A DNA stretch of 64,000 bases from Dactylosporangium vinaceum (GCF_019904175.1 NZ_CP061913.1:9486001-9550000), one strand, 5' to 3'; positions 1 through 9,211 are shown, counted from the first letter of the stretch. Numbers and translations are program-made. Notes: generated by a model from the sequence alone, not told the origin.

Positions 1-121
1 GGACGACCGGCTCCCGGTGCCGTCCGGCGTTCCCGACCGGGCACTGCTGGCGCGCGACGCGACGGTGGTGGTCACCGGGCACCGGCCGACGACGGTGGCG
101 TACAGCGGCGGTGCCCGATGA
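1..121 (+). CDS. 3' end of an unidentified gene (partial)
   Basis: Only the last 39 codons are present, read from base 2 to a TGA at 119-121. The tail ends VAYSGGAR. The stop overlaps the ATG of the following P450 in an ATGA, so the two are almost certainly cotranscribed and translationally coupled. Nothing in this short tail identifies a family, so no function is assigned. Confidence 0.6.
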   Translation, partial: DDRLPVPSGVPDRALLARDATVVVTGHRPTTVAYSGGAR

Positions 122-1248
122 CCACAGCCGTCGGCTCGGTCTTCAGCGCCGTCCTGGACCCGGTCAACCGCCACGACCCGTATCCGCTGTTCACTTCCCT
201 GCGCCGGGAGCCCGTGTCGGTCACCGCGGACGGGCGGTATGTCGTCTCGACGTTCGACGCGGTCTCGGCGCTGCTGCCCGACCCACGGCTCAGCTCCGCT
301 GGCGCCGTGACGGACCTGGTCGGGCTGCCGCCGAGCTTCCTGATGCAGGACCCGCCCGACCACGACCGGCTGCGACGGCTGGCGTACCGGCCGCTGGGCC
401 CGCACTGGGTGGCCGACCTGGAGCCGAAGCTCGTCGCGCTGGCGGGCGAGCTGGCCGGCGACCTGCGGCCGTCCACTGTGGATATCGTCGACGACTTCGC
501 GTACCCCCTGCCGATCCGCGTGATCTGCACGCTGCTGGGCGTCCCGCTCGCCGACGAGCCGCGGTTCCGGGTGTGGATCGACAGGGCTCTGACCGCGGTG
601 CAGCCCGATCGGGGCGCGCTGGAGGAGCTGGCCGAGTACATGAGCGAGCTGACGGCCGCGCCCGGCCTGCTGCGGGACCTGGCCGCCGACGGCGGGATGT
701 CCCGTGCGGAGCTGGTCAGCACCGCGATGCTCCTGCTCATCGCCGGCCACGAGACGACAGTCAACCTGATCGCGAACAGCGCCCTGGTCCTGCTGCGCCG
801 GCCGCTGTGGTGCGACCGCCTCGTCGCCGAGCCCGGCCTGGAGATCCGCTTCGTCGAGGAGGTACTCCGCCACGACCCACCGGTCCAGATGCTCACCTGG
901 CGCACGGCCCTGGACGACATCCCGGTGGCCGGCACGACGATCCCGCGTGGCGCCTCGGTGACGCTGCTGCTCGCCGCCGCGAACCGGGACCCGGCCCGGT
1001 TCGCCCACCCGGACCGCTTCGACCCGGACCGCCGCCCGGCCCCGCACCTGGCCTTCGGGGCCGGCATCCACTACTGCTTCGGCGCCCCGCTGGCCCGGCT
1101 GGAGGCGCAGGTCGCGCTGCGCACGCTGGCCCCGATCCTGGCCGGGGCGCGGCTGCTGGAGGACCCGCCGGAGTACCGCCTGAGCGCGGTCCTCCGCGGC
1201 CCCCGCCACCTCCGTGTGGCGCTCGACCCGCCGTCAACCTTGAGTTGA
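118..1248 (+). CDS. cytochrome P450
   Basis: Bacterial class I-type cytochrome P450, a soluble haem monooxygenase that needs a ferredoxin and reductase encoded elsewhere. The 376 residues include the oxygen-binding I-helix motif AGHETT at about 209-214, the K-helix ExxR (EEVLR), and the haem loop FGAGIHYC starting at 313 with the axial cysteine at 320. It is slightly shorter than the usual 400 residues, mainly at the N-terminus. The ATG start overlaps the stop of the upstream gene. The substrate cannot be read from sequence; coupling to an unknown upstream gene suggests a small tailoring or secondary-metabolite unit that extends left of the window. Confidence 0.93.
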   Translation: MTTAVGSVFSAVLDPVNRHDPYPLFTSLRREPVSVTADGRYVVSTFDAVSALLPDPRLSSAGAVTDLVGLPPSFLMQDPPDHDRLRRLAYRPLGPHWVADLEPKLVALAGELAGDLRPSTVDIVDDFAYPLPIRVICTLLGVPLADEPRFRVWIDRALTAVQPDRGALEELAEYMSELTAAPGLLRDLAADGGMSRAELVSTAMLLLIAGHETTVNLIANSALVLLRRPLWCDRLVAEPGLEIRFVEEVLRHDPPVQMLTWRTALDDIPVAGTTIPRGASVTLLLAAANRDPARFAHPDRFDPDRRPAPHLAFGAGIHYCFGAPLARLEAQVALRTLAPILAGARLLEDPPEYRLSAVLRGPRHLRVALDPPSTLS

Positions 1249-1279
1249 CGATGCCGTAGCGTCAACCTATGGTTGACGC
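1232..1279 (+). promoter_or_regulatory. tandem palindromes forming a leaderless, probably autoregulated promoter
   Basis: Two near-identical dyads, CGTCAACCTTGAGTTGACG (1232-1250) and CGTCAACCTATGGTTGACG (1260-1278), sit 28 bp centre to centre. The right arm of the first supplies a -35 hexamer TTGACG (1245-1250). The centre of the second supplies a -10 hexamer TATGGT (1268-1273). The spacer is exactly 17 bp. Transcription would start near 1280, the A of the next ATG, so the mRNA is predicted leaderless; there is no Shine-Dalgarno. A repressor bound to both dyads would cover the whole promoter. Confidence 0.75.
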
Positions 1280-1975
1280 ATGCCTGAACCCGTCACCACC
1301 ACCGTGCGGCTCGACGACCTGATCGAAGCCATCAAGCGAACCCACCCCGCCGCGCTCGACCAGCTCTCGGGGGCGGTGCTGGCCGCCGACCACCTGGGCG
1401 AGGTGGCCGACCACCTGATCGGGCACTTCGTGGACCAGGCCCGCCGCTCCGGGGCATCCTGGACGGAGATCGGCCGCAGCATGGGCGTCACCAAGCAGGC
1501 GGCCCAGAAGCGGTTCGTCGCCCCCGAGTTCAACGCGGCCCAGGAGTTCGGCCGCTTCACCGCCCGGGCCCGCACGGTCGTGGTGGCCTCGCAGGAGGAG
1601 GCCCGCACCCGCGGCAACGACCACATCGGAGTGGCGCACCTGGTGATCGCCCTGGTCGCCGACCCGACGGCACTCGGCGCCCGGGCCATCGCCGCACAGG
1701 GGGTCGCCCTGGACACCGTCCGCGACACCGCCGCCGCGGCACTGCCCGCCCCGGCCGCCACGGTGCCGGCCCTGATCCCGTTCGACGCGCAGGCCAAGAA
1801 GGCTCTCGAGCTGACGTTCCGGGAGGCGCTGCGGCTGAGCGACGAGGCGGTGGGCACCGAGCACATCCTGCTGGCCCTGCTCGAGCTCGAGGGTGACGCC
1901 GGCGTCCTGGGCGGCCTCGGCGTGACGAAGGCGGCCGCCGAGGCCGCCCGCACCGCGGCCCGGGCCGGCGAGTGA
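1280..1975 (+). CDS. HTH and Clp N-terminal-repeat domain protein
   Basis: A 231-residue protein of a family often annotated as Clp protease N-domain protein. The N-terminal third carries a helix-turn-helix-like segment (GASWTEIGRSMGVTKQAAQKRF, about residues 55-76). The rest resembles paired Clp-N repeats (GNDHIGVAHLVIALV and VGTEHILLALLELEGD), the substrate/adaptor-binding fold of ClpA/ClpC. There is no AAA+ ATPase domain, so it cannot itself be a Clp unfoldase. The combination suggests a DNA-binding regulator with a Clp-like sensing domain. Its start codon lies directly at the predicted transcription start of a palindromic promoter, which makes autoregulation the simplest model. The function is inferred. 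Confidence 0.8.
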   Translation: MPEPVTTTVRLDDLIEAIKRTHPAALDQLSGAVLAADHLGEVADHLIGHFVDQARRSGASWTEIGRSMGVTKQAAQKRFVAPEFNAAQEFGRFTARARTVVVASQEEARTRGNDHIGVAHLVIALVADPTALGARAIAAQGVALDTVRDTAAAALPAPAATVPALIPFDAQAKKALELTFREALRLSDEAVGTEHILLALLELEGDAGVLGGLGVTKAAAEAARTAARAGE

Positions 1976-1988
1976 TCACCCGGTGATC
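1974..1988. other. 15-bp palindrome between convergent genes
   Basis: GATCACC-C-GGTGATC spans the TGA of the Clp-N gene and ends one base before the stop of the convergent methyltransferase. With a 1-nt centre it is too tight for a normal RNA hairpin, so it is more likely a protein site or chance than a terminator. Confidence 0.35.
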
Positions 1989-1989
1989 G

Positions 1990-2601
1990 TCACGCCGCCA
2001 CCTCGGCCCGGTAGAAGGCGACGGGGCCGAAGCGGGTGCGGCCGCGCCCGTTCTCCGCGGCGTCGGTGAGCCCCGCCTCGAGCATCGCGGCGAGGACGTG
2101 GTCGGCGCCGGTGGCGGCCAGCCGGCGGCTGCGCGGCGCGTGGGAGCCGGCGATGTCCAGGACGTGCAGCTGCCCTCCGGGGCGCAGCACCCGCCGGACT
2201 TCCCGCAGCGCCCGGCGGTGCTCGTCGTCGTCGAGGTGGTGCAGCATGAGTGAGGACACGACCCTGTCGACGCTCGCGTCGGGCAGGGGCAGCCGCCCGG
2301 CGTAGGCCGGCCGGTAGTCGATGTGCAGGCCGGCCCGGGCGGCCTTGCGACGGGCCCGGCGCAGCGACCCGGCGTCGGGGTCGATGCCCGTCGCCTCGAC
2401 GCCGGGGTGCCGGCGGACAAGCGCGCTCAGCAGGGTGCCGGTGCCGCAGCCGATCTCCAGCACCCGCTGGCCGGGCCGCAGCTCGGCCCGCTCGATCAGC
2501 TCCCGGTGGACGCGGGCCACGCCGGCGAGCCGGCAGAACGGATCGTAGAGGGGCAGCAGCCAGCGCAGGCCCATCGCGGGCAGGTACGCCTGTTCGGTCA
2601 T
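1990..2601 (-). CDS. class I SAM-dependent methyltransferase
   Basis: A 203-residue Rossmann-fold methyltransferase of the UbiE/Methyltransf_11 type. Motif I is VLEIGCGTGTLL, followed by an acidic ribose-binding residue (TGIDPD), the post-I segment LPLPDASVDRVVSSLMLHHL and the later VLRPGGQLHVLD. The start is the ATG at 2601, which has GGGAG six bases upstream; an ATG eight codons earlier has no ribosome binding site. It is divergent from an AraC regulator 45 bp away, which probably controls it. The substrate is not identifiable. Confidence 0.85.
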   Translation of the reverse strand: MTEQAYLPAMGLRWLLPLYDPFCRLAGVARVHRELIERAELRPGQRVLEIGCGTGTLLSALVRRHPGVEATGIDPDAGSLRRARRKAARAGLHIDYRPAYAGRLPLPDASVDRVVSSLMLHHLDDDEHRRALREVRRVLRPGGQLHVLDIAGSHAPRSRRLAATGADHVLAAMLEAGLTDAAENGRGRTRFGPVAFYRAEVAA

Positions 2602-2646
2602 CTCGAGCTCCCGGAGTCGCCGCATTGAGGTCGTACGCTCAGCCTC

Positions 2647-3675
2647 ATGCCTGGAGAGCGGGGAGACATCGGTGGATCTGCGGGCGCGGTCCGGCGATCT
2701 TCGGTTCCGGTCGGGCGGACCGGGGACGGCGTGCCGGTCTACGGGATCAGCCGGGCGCCGGGTGCGACGCCGGTGGCGGCGGCTCGGCTGCCCGGGGCGG
2801 TGCCGGAGGCCGGGCTCGGTCCGCACGCGCACGACTTCCTCATCCTCGGCTACGCGCACCGGGCCGACACCACCGTGCTCGTCGACGACCGCCGGTGGCG
2901 GCTGACCGACGGTGACCTGTTCCTGCTGGCGCCGGGGCAGGTCGTCGGGCTCACCGCCGATCGCCCCCTCGTCGACGACGGCTGGGTGACGTGGTTTCCC
3001 ACCGACGGTGCCCGCCTGGGCGCCTACGGGTCGTGGCGCTCGCATCCGCTGCTGGCGCGGTTCGCCCGCGGCGCGGAGCGGGTCCAGCGGCTGCGCGTCC
3101 CGCCGGCCGAGCGGCCCGGCTGGATGGCGGCGTTCGCCGCGCTCGACGCGGAACTGCGCGAGCGGCGCGACGGCTACCCGGAGGCCGCCCTCGCCCACCT
3201 GACGCTCCTGCTGGTCGGCGCGGCCCGGCTCGGCGCCGCCCCGCCCACCGGCCGGACGGGCACCTGCCACACGGCCGACGAGCCGCTGATCACCGCGGTC
3301 TTCGAGGTCATCGAGCGGCGGTACCGGCAGCGGCTGTCCCTCACCGACGTCGCCGCCGAACTGGCCCTCACCCCGGGGCACCTGACCACCGTCGTGCGCC
3401 GGAAGACCGGCCGGACGGTGCAGCAGTGGATCACCGACCGGCGGCTGCAGGAGGCCCGGGCGCTGCTGTCCGAGACTGACCTCACGGTGGCCGCCGTCGC
3501 CCGCCGGGCCGGCTATCCGGATGTCAGCTACTTCATCAAACGCTTCCGCGACGAGCACCGGGTCACGCCGACCCAGTGGCGGGCGGGCCCGGGCCACGAA
3601 CGGGCGATGGCGCCCCGCAGCAGCGGGGCGCCATCGGGAAGTGCCGGGTGGCCTACGCCTCGACCAGGGCCATGA
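2647..3675 (+). CDS. AraC family transcriptional regulator
   Basis: An N-terminal cupin-like sensing domain (about residues 40-160) is followed by the paired helix-turn-helix AraC domain (about 220-315). The DNA-binding segments LSLTDVAAELALTPGHLTTV and the conserved tail AGYPDVSYFIKRFRDEHRVTP are clear. The ATG at 2647 has no Shine-Dalgarno; GTG at 2731, preceded by GGGG, is an alternative. The reading frame continues about 28 codons past the normal end of the domain, through a strong hairpin (3606-3635), and overlaps the convergent yebC stop by 23 bp, so the C-terminal extension is probably recent. It probably regulates the divergent methyltransferase. Confidence 0.85.
   Translation: MPGERGDIGGSAGAVRRSSVPVGRTGDGVPVYGISRAPGATPVAAARLPGAVPEAGLGPHAHDFLILGYAHRADTTVLVDDRRWRLTDGDLFLLAPGQVVGLTADRPLVDDGWVTWFPTDGARLGAYGSWRSHPLLARFARGAERVQRLRVPPAERPGWMAAFAALDAELRERRDGYPEAALAHLTLLLVGAARLGAAPPTGRTGTCHTADEPLITAVFEVIERRYRQRLSLTDVAAELALTPGHLTTVVRRKTGRTVQQWITDRRLQEARALLSETDLTVAAVARRAGYPDVSYFIKRFRDEHRVTPTQWRAGPGHERAMAPRSSGAPSGSAGWPTPRPGP
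3606..3635. terminator. bidirectional hairpin terminator
   Basis: Perfect 13-bp arms, GATGGCGCCCCGC and GCGGGGCGCCATC, with the loop AGCA, lie between the AraC gene and the convergent yebC. There is no U-tract in either direction, as is common in actinobacteria. The hairpin sits inside the 3' end of the AraC reading frame. Confidence 0.75.
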
Positions 3676-4408
3676 CCTCGTCGGACACGTCGAAGTTGGC
3701 GTATACGTTCTGGACGTCGTCGCAGTCCTCCAGGGCGTCGATCACCTTGAAGACCTTGCGGGCGCCCTCCTCGTCCAGGGGGACGGTGACGCTCGGGACG
3801 AAGGAGGACTCGGCGCTCTCGTAGTCGATGCCGGCGTCCTGCAGCGCGGTGCGCACCTGGACCAGGTCGGTCGCCTCGCAGATGACCTCGAACGCCTCAC
3901 CCAGGTCGTTGACCTCCTCGGCGCCGGCGTCCAGGACGGCCAGGAGCAGGTCGTCCTCGGTCAGTTCGCCGGCCTTCGGCACGATGATGACGCCCTTGCG
4001 GGTGAACATGTAGGAGACGCTGCCCGCGTCGGCCAGGTTGCCGCCGTTGCGGGTGAGGGCCACCCGGACCTCGGTCGAGGCGCGGTTGCGGTTGTCCGTC
4101 AGGCACTCGATCAGGATGGCGACGCCGCTGGGGCCGTAGCCCTCGTACATCGCGGTCTGCCAGTCGGCGCCGCCGCCGATGAGGCCGGAGCCGCGCTTGA
4201 CCGCGTTGTTGATGTTGTCGTTGGGGACCGAGTTCTTCTTGGCCTTCTGGATGGCGTCGAAGAGGGTCGGGTTGCCGGCCGGGTCACCGCCGCCCGTGCG
4301 GGCGGCCACCTCGACGTTCTTGATCAGGCGGGCGAAGAGCTTCCCACGCTTGGCGTCGATGACTGCCTTTTTGTGCTTGGTGGTCGCCCATTTAGAGTGC
4401 CCCGACAT
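3653..4408 (-). CDS. yebC: YebC/PmpR family regulator, TACO1-like
   Basis: A 251-residue protein beginning MSGHSKWATTKHKKAVIDAK, the family signature, with the usual length. Members bind DNA or act at the ribosome; the TACO1/YebC group has been linked to relief of stalling at proline-rich stretches. The start has GGAGG eight bases upstream. It lies 2 bp after the pdxT stop, as the last gene of the pdxS-pdxT-yebC run, an arrangement shared with mycobacteria. No ruvC follows here; an AraC gene converges instead. Confidence 0.95.
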   Translation of the reverse strand: MSGHSKWATTKHKKAVIDAKRGKLFARLIKNVEVAARTGGGDPAGNPTLFDAIQKAKKNSVPNDNINNAVKRGSGLIGGGADWQTAMYEGYGPSGVAILIECLTDNRNRASTEVRVALTRNGGNLADAGSVSYMFTRKGVIIVPKAGELTEDDLLLAVLDAGAEEVNDLGEAFEVICEATDLVQVRTALQDAGIDYESAESSFVPSVTVPLDEEGARKVFKVIDALEDCDDVQNVYANFDVSDEVMALVEA

Positions 4409-4410
4409 GC

Positions 4411-5022
4411 CTAACCCTCCGTCGTCTTACCCGCCTCGCGCACCATCTCCACGAAGTACCGATGGACGCGTAGGTCGCCGGTGAGCTCGGGGTGGAAGGC
4501 CGTCGCGAGCAGGTGCTGCTGCCGAACCGCGACAATCCTACCGGCGGACGGGCCATCATTCACGCGGCCCAGTACCTCAACCGAGTCGGAGACCTCCTCG
4601 ACCCAGGGCGCGCGGATGAAGACGGCGTGGAACGAACCACCGTCGATGCCCGAAATGTCGACGTTGCCCTCGAACGAGTCGACCTGGCGGCCGAAGGCGT
4701 TGCGGCGCACAGTCATGTCAATGCCGCCGAACGGCACCTGATCGGCCCGGCCGTCCAGGATCGTCGTGGCCAGCATGATCATGCCGGCGCAGGAGCCGTA
4801 GGCGGGCATGCCCGCGGCGATGCGCTTCTGCAGCGGCTCCAGCAGGCCGAACTCGACGGCCAGCTTGCTCATCGTCGTGGACTCGCCCCCCGGGATGATC
4901 AGGGCGTCGACCGAGTCCAGCTCCTCCGGGCGGCGCACGGGGCGGCCTATCGCATCGAGATCGGCCACGGCGTGCAGGTGTTCGCGGGTATCGCCCTGCA
5001 GGGCGAGCACACCGATGATCAC
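4411..5022 (-). CDS. pdxT: pyridoxal 5'-phosphate synthase glutaminase subunit
   Basis: PdxT hydrolyses glutamine and passes ammonia to PdxS in the DXP-independent vitamin B6 pathway. The 203 residues show the start (M/V)IIGVLALQGD, the oxyanion strand GGESTT at about 45-50, the catalytic cysteine 78 in YGSCAGM, and the C-terminal HPELTGD that carries the His-Glu pair. I chose the GTG at 5022, four bases after the pdxS TGA and preceded by GGTGAG; the frame is open further upstream, but that stretch overlaps pdxS and is not conserved in the family. Confidence 0.95.
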   Translation of the reverse strand: MIIGVLALQGDTREHLHAVADLDAIGRPVRRPEELDSVDALIIPGGESTTMSKLAVEFGLLEPLQKRIAAGMPAYGSCAGMIMLATTILDGRADQVPFGGIDMTVRRNAFGRQVDSFEGNVDISGIDGGSFHAVFIRAPWVEEVSDSVEVLGRVNDGPSAGRIVAVRQQHLLATAFHPELTGDLRVHRYFVEMVREAGKTTEG

Positions 5023-5026
5023 GCGC

Positions 5027-5926
<900 letters not shown>

Positions 5927-6035
5927 GACGACGCACTCCTAACAGGAAAGACAGGATTCACCCGCAAGTTTACGCTTCGGCCGTGCGCCGTCCCCACGGC
6001 CAATGGGAACCCCGCGGCCCACAAAAGCGCGGCGG

Positions 6036-6515
6036 TCAGGGCAGCGAGGGGTCGTCCACGTCGAAATACGCGGGAACCGGGTGTTTTCTGGCCAGGCGAA
6101 ACAGCCGGACCATGCGCCGCCTGCGTACCGCCAGTGCGTCGCGCACCACATCGTTGTGCACCTGGCGCGCCAGCGCCACCCGCCGGCTGACCTGCACCAG
6201 CGACTCCTCGACATCGGCCGGCGGCACCGCGGCACCGCCGAAGCCGCTGCGCAGGTGGCGGGTCAGGTCGTTCTCGGCCACCTCGCGATCGTCCGGCTGG
6301 GCGTCCAGGGCGATCTTGGCGGCGTACATGAGCGTGGGGAGCTGGGCGGCCTCGGCCAGGGCGACCGCGGCGGCGGCCCGGCGGACCAGGTGGGCGTCGA
6401 GCGTCGCGTATGCGGCGGTAGCCCGCGCGTGGAGCCGGTCGACCCGGGCCGCCAGCCAGGTGACGTAGGTGGCGACGGCGACGACGGCGGCCACCACTGT
6501 GATCACCCACCACAT
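6036..6515 (-). CDS. LemA-like single-pass membrane protein
   Basis: A 159-residue protein with one N-terminal membrane helix (MWWVITVVAAVVAVATYVTW) and a long helical cytosolic or extracytosolic part. The segment following the helix (RVDRLHARATAAYATLDAHLVRRA, about 22-45) resembles the LemA family pattern in which a long helix carries a conserved D-x-x-x-x-R-R. I placed the start at the ATG 10 bp after the pimA stop because it begins the membrane helix; an ATG 15 codons upstream would overlap pimA. It is cotranscribed with pimA, so a role near the cell envelope is plausible but unproven. Confidence 0.6.
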   Translation of the reverse strand: MWWVITVVAAVVAVATYVTWLAARVDRLHARATAAYATLDAHLVRRAAAAVALAEAAQLPTLMYAAKIALDAQPDDREVAENDLTRHLRSGFGGAAVPPADVEESLVQVSRRVALARQVHNDVVRDALAVRRRRMVRLFRLARKHPVPAYFDVDDPSLP

Positions 6516-6525
6516 GCGCCGCAGC

Positions 6526-7653
6526 CTACGGGACCGACTCCTCGACGGTCGCTCCGGCAACCTCGATCGCGGTGGAGTACACCTCCAGGACCCGCTCGGC
6601 GACGACCGGCCAGTCGTAGGCGGCCACCACCTCGCCGCCGCGGGCGGCCAGCGCGGCGCGCCGGGCGGGGTCGTCGAGCAGCTCCCCCGCGGCCCGGGCC
6701 AGGGCGGCCGCGTCGCCGATCGGGAACAGCGCGCCGGCCGCGCCGCCGTCGAGCACCCGGCGGAACGCGTCGAGCTCGCTGGCCAGCACCGCGGTCCCGG
6801 CGGCCATCGCCTCGGTGAGGATCATGCCGAAGGACTCGCCGCCGGTGTTGGGGGCGACGTACAGGTCGACCGAGCGCAGCATCCGGGCCTTGTCCTCCTC
6901 CGACACCTTGCCGAGGAAGGTCACCCGGTCCCGGAACGGGAAGTCCTCGAGCACGTCGTCGGGGTCGCCCGGCCCCGCGACAAGCAGCCGCAGGCCGGGC
7001 CGCTCGGGCGCCAGTGCGGCGAACGCCTCGAGCAGATACCTGAAGCCCTTGCGGGGCTCGGTGAAGCGGCCGATGAAGCCGAGCGCGCCGCCGTCGCCGG
7101 GCCAGCCGTCGAGGGGCACGGCGCCGCGGTACTTCGACGCCTGCACCCCGTTGGGGATCTCCCAGGCGCTGCCGCCGAGGTGCTCGACCTGCACCTTGCG
7201 GGCCAGCTCGGACACCGCGATCCGCCCGGTGATCTTCTCGAGGACCAGCTGCAGGACGCCCTGGGCGGCGGCCAGCGCCCGGGAGCGGGTCATCGCCGTG
7301 TGGAAGGTCGCGACCACCGGCCCGCGGGCCGAGAGCACGGCCAGCATCGACAGGCTCGGGATCAGCGGCTCGTGCACGTGCAGCACGTCGAAGCGGCCGT
7401 GGGACAGCCAGCGCCGGACGCGCGACGCGGAGATGAGTCCGAAGGACACCCGGGCGACGGATCCGTTGTACGGCACCGGCACCGTGCGCCCCGCCGGCAC
7501 GACGTAGGGCAGGGTCATGCCCTCCTCGTCCCCGGGCGCGAGGACGCTGACGTGGTGGCCGAGGGCGATGAGCGTCTCGGCGAGGTCGCGGACGTGGTTC
7601 TGCACGCCGCCGGGCACGTCGAACGAGTACGGGCAGACAATCCCGATGCGCAA
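6526..7653 (-). CDS. pimA: phosphatidylinositol alpha-mannosyltransferase PimA
   Basis: A GT-B family 4 glycosyltransferase that transfers mannose from GDP-mannose to phosphatidylinositol on the inner membrane face. The protein begins LRIGIVCPYSFDVPGGVQNH, diagnostic of PimA. It has the HVHEP acceptor-side motif, GFIGRFTEPRKGF, and the nucleotide-sugar EX7E-like region PNTGGESFGMILTEAMAAG. The 375-residue length matches. The start is a TTG at 7653 with GGGGAG upstream, 11 bp after the acyltransferase stop. Order and strand match the mycobacterial pgsA1-patA-pimA set. Confidence 0.95.
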   Translation of the reverse strand: MRIGIVCPYSFDVPGGVQNHVRDLAETLIALGHHVSVLAPGDEEGMTLPYVVPAGRTVPVPYNGSVARVSFGLISASRVRRWLSHGRFDVLHVHEPLIPSLSMLAVLSARGPVVATFHTAMTRSRALAAAQGVLQLVLEKITGRIAVSELARKVQVEHLGGSAWEIPNGVQASKYRGAVPLDGWPGDGGALGFIGRFTEPRKGFRYLLEAFAALAPERPGLRLLVAGPGDPDDVLEDFPFRDRVTFLGKVSEEDKARMLRSVDLYVAPNTGGESFGMILTEAMAAGTAVLASELDAFRRVLDGGAAGALFPIGDAAALARAAGELLDDPARRAALAARGGEVVAAYDWPVVAERVLEVYSTAIEVAGATVEESVP

Positions 7654-7664
7654 CGCAGCTCCCC

Positions 7665-8585
7665 TCAGGCCACGGTGCTGACGGCCGGCTGATCGAGCCA
7701 GAACCGCTGGAGCATGTGCCAGTCCTCCGGGTGGCGGGCGATGCCCTCGGCGAACGTGTCGGCGACCCGCTGGGTGACGATCCTGACCCGGGTGCCGAGG
7801 GAGCCCTCGTCGGTGCCCGGCATCGGGATCGGGCCGGCGAGGTACCCGGCCGCCGCATCCGCATCGAACCACATGTCCACCACGTACAGGGGCGCGCCGG
7901 TCCGCAGGGCGAGCAGGGCCGGCCCGGCGGGCATGCGGGTGCGCCCACCGAAGAACTCCACGTCGACCCCGCGCGGGGTCAGGTCGCGGTCGGCGAGCAG
8001 CGGCACCACCGCCGCGTCGCGGGTCAGCCGCTCCTCCAGGACGTCGAACGTCGGCCGTTCACCTCCGGTCAGCGGCAGGATCTCCATGCCGAGCGAGCGT
8101 CGGAAGGCCAGGAACTTGAGGTACACACTCTCGGGTTTGAGTCTTTCGGCAACGGTCGTGATCGGCCAACCCTTGGCCGCGACCCACGCTCCGGCGGCGT
8201 CCCAGTTGCCGGCGTGCGGCAGTGCGACGACGGAGCCGATCCCGGCCTCGTGGTTCTGCCCGAGCAGCTCGCCCCGCTCGAGCCGGAAGCCGCTGAGGAT
8301 CTGCTCCCTGGTCCGTCCGGGCAGGCGGAACGCCTCCAGGTAGTACCTGGCGTAGGAGCGCAGCGCGCGGTGCAGCAGCGCCGAGAACTCCTCCTCGGGC
8401 ATGTCGGGACCCACGACCCGGCGCAGGTTCTGGGCCAGCGTGGCCGTCCCTCTACCCGGTTTGCCGCGGCGATACCCCCGGTGGCCGTTCGCGGCCGCGG
8501 CGGCGAACAGCGGCCACACGGCCCCGTGGGGCAGTCGGGGCAGCAGGTTGAACGCAGCGCCGTAGCCGAGCTCGACCAGGTTCAC
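7665..8585 (-). CDS. patA: phosphatidylinositol mannoside acyltransferase PatA
   Basis: A lysophospholipid acyltransferase-fold enzyme (HtrB/LpxL-like) that acylates the mannose of phosphatidylinositol mannosides. The 306 residues include the catalytic HX4D motif HAGNWD with His124 and Asp129, and the downstream segments LLADRDLTPRGVDVEFFGG and MPAGPALLA. The GTG start at 8585 overlaps the pgsA TGA in a GTGA, and the stop is 11 bp from pimA, so the three lipid genes form one operon. Confidence 0.92.
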   Translation of the reverse strand: MNLVELGYGAAFNLLPRLPHGAVWPLFAAAAANGHRGYRRGKPGRGTATLAQNLRRVVGPDMPEEEFSALLHRALRSYARYYLEAFRLPGRTREQILSGFRLERGELLGQNHEAGIGSVVALPHAGNWDAAGAWVAAKGWPITTVAERLKPESVYLKFLAFRRSLGMEILPLTGGERPTFDVLEERLTRDAAVVPLLADRDLTPRGVDVEFFGGRTRMPAGPALLALRTGAPLYVVDMWFDADAAAGYLAGPIPMPGTDEGSLGTRVRIVTQRVADTFAEGIARHPEDWHMLQRFWLDQPAVSTVA

Positions 8586-9211
8586 TGCGCATCGGCCCCG
8601 GCCGGGGCGTGGGCCTGGCGATACACGGTGCCGACGCGCTGGCCGATGGTCACGATCGACAGGGCGCCGAGCAGCCACATGACGACCTCCAGGCCGTAGG
8701 GCACCCCGAAGGTCCACAGCAGCCCGCCGATACCGATGCCGACGAGCCGCTCGGCCCGCTCGATGATCCCCACGTTGCAGGTGAAGCCGAGGCCCTCGGC
8801 GCGCGCCTTGACGTAGGAGACGACCTGGCCGGTGAGCAGGCACAGCAGGGCGGCGGCGACCACGCGGGGCTCGTGCTGCGTCGCGTACCAGTAGGCGACC
8901 GACCCGAAGACGGCCCCGTCGGCGATGCGGTCCATCGAGGAGTCCAGGAGCGCGCCGAACTTGTTGGTGATGCCGCGCTGGCGGGCCATCGCGCCGTCGA
9001 GCATGTCCGTGAAGCAGCTCAGCGTGATGATGACGAGCGCGATGAAGAGGTGACCCCGCGTAGCGAAGCCGAGGGCGCCGACGAGCACGCCGAGGGTGCC
9101 GATCACCGTGACGGCGTTCGGGGTGACCCCGGCCCGCAGCAACGCCGCGGCGACCGGGTCCAGGATGCGGGCCAGTCCGGCCCGGCTGACTACGCTGAGG
9201 ATCTTCGCCAT
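8582..9211 (-). CDS. pgsA: phosphatidylinositol phosphate synthase (CDP-alcohol phosphatidyltransferase)
   Basis: Joins CDP-diacylglycerol and inositol 1-phosphate at the membrane, the first committed step to phosphatidylinositol and its mannosides. The complete CDP-alcohol phosphotransferase signature DxxDGxxARxxxxxxxxGxxxDxxxD is present, with metal-binding aspartates at 69, 72, 90 and 94, and about six membrane helices surround it. The ATG at 9211 has GAAGG four bases upstream. The HIT gene and thrS that usually precede it in actinobacteria are not here; they lie about 8 kb away on the other strand. Confidence 0.93.
   Translation of the reverse strand: MAKILSVVSRAGLARILDPVAAALLRAGVTPNAVTVIGTLGVLVGALGFATRGHLFIALVIITLSCFTDMLDGAMARQRGITNKFGALLDSSMDRIADGAVFGSVAYWYATQHEPRVVAAALLCLLTGQVVSYVKARAEGLGFTCNVGIIERAERLVGIGIGGLLWTFGVPYGLEVVMWLLGALSIVTIGQRVGTVYRQAHAPAGADAQ

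Noticed and set aside
1990..3597. 535-codon version of the first methyltransferase
   Set aside because: The first 330 codons run antisense through the AraC gene; only the frame from 2601 shows methyltransferase motifs and a ribosome binding site.
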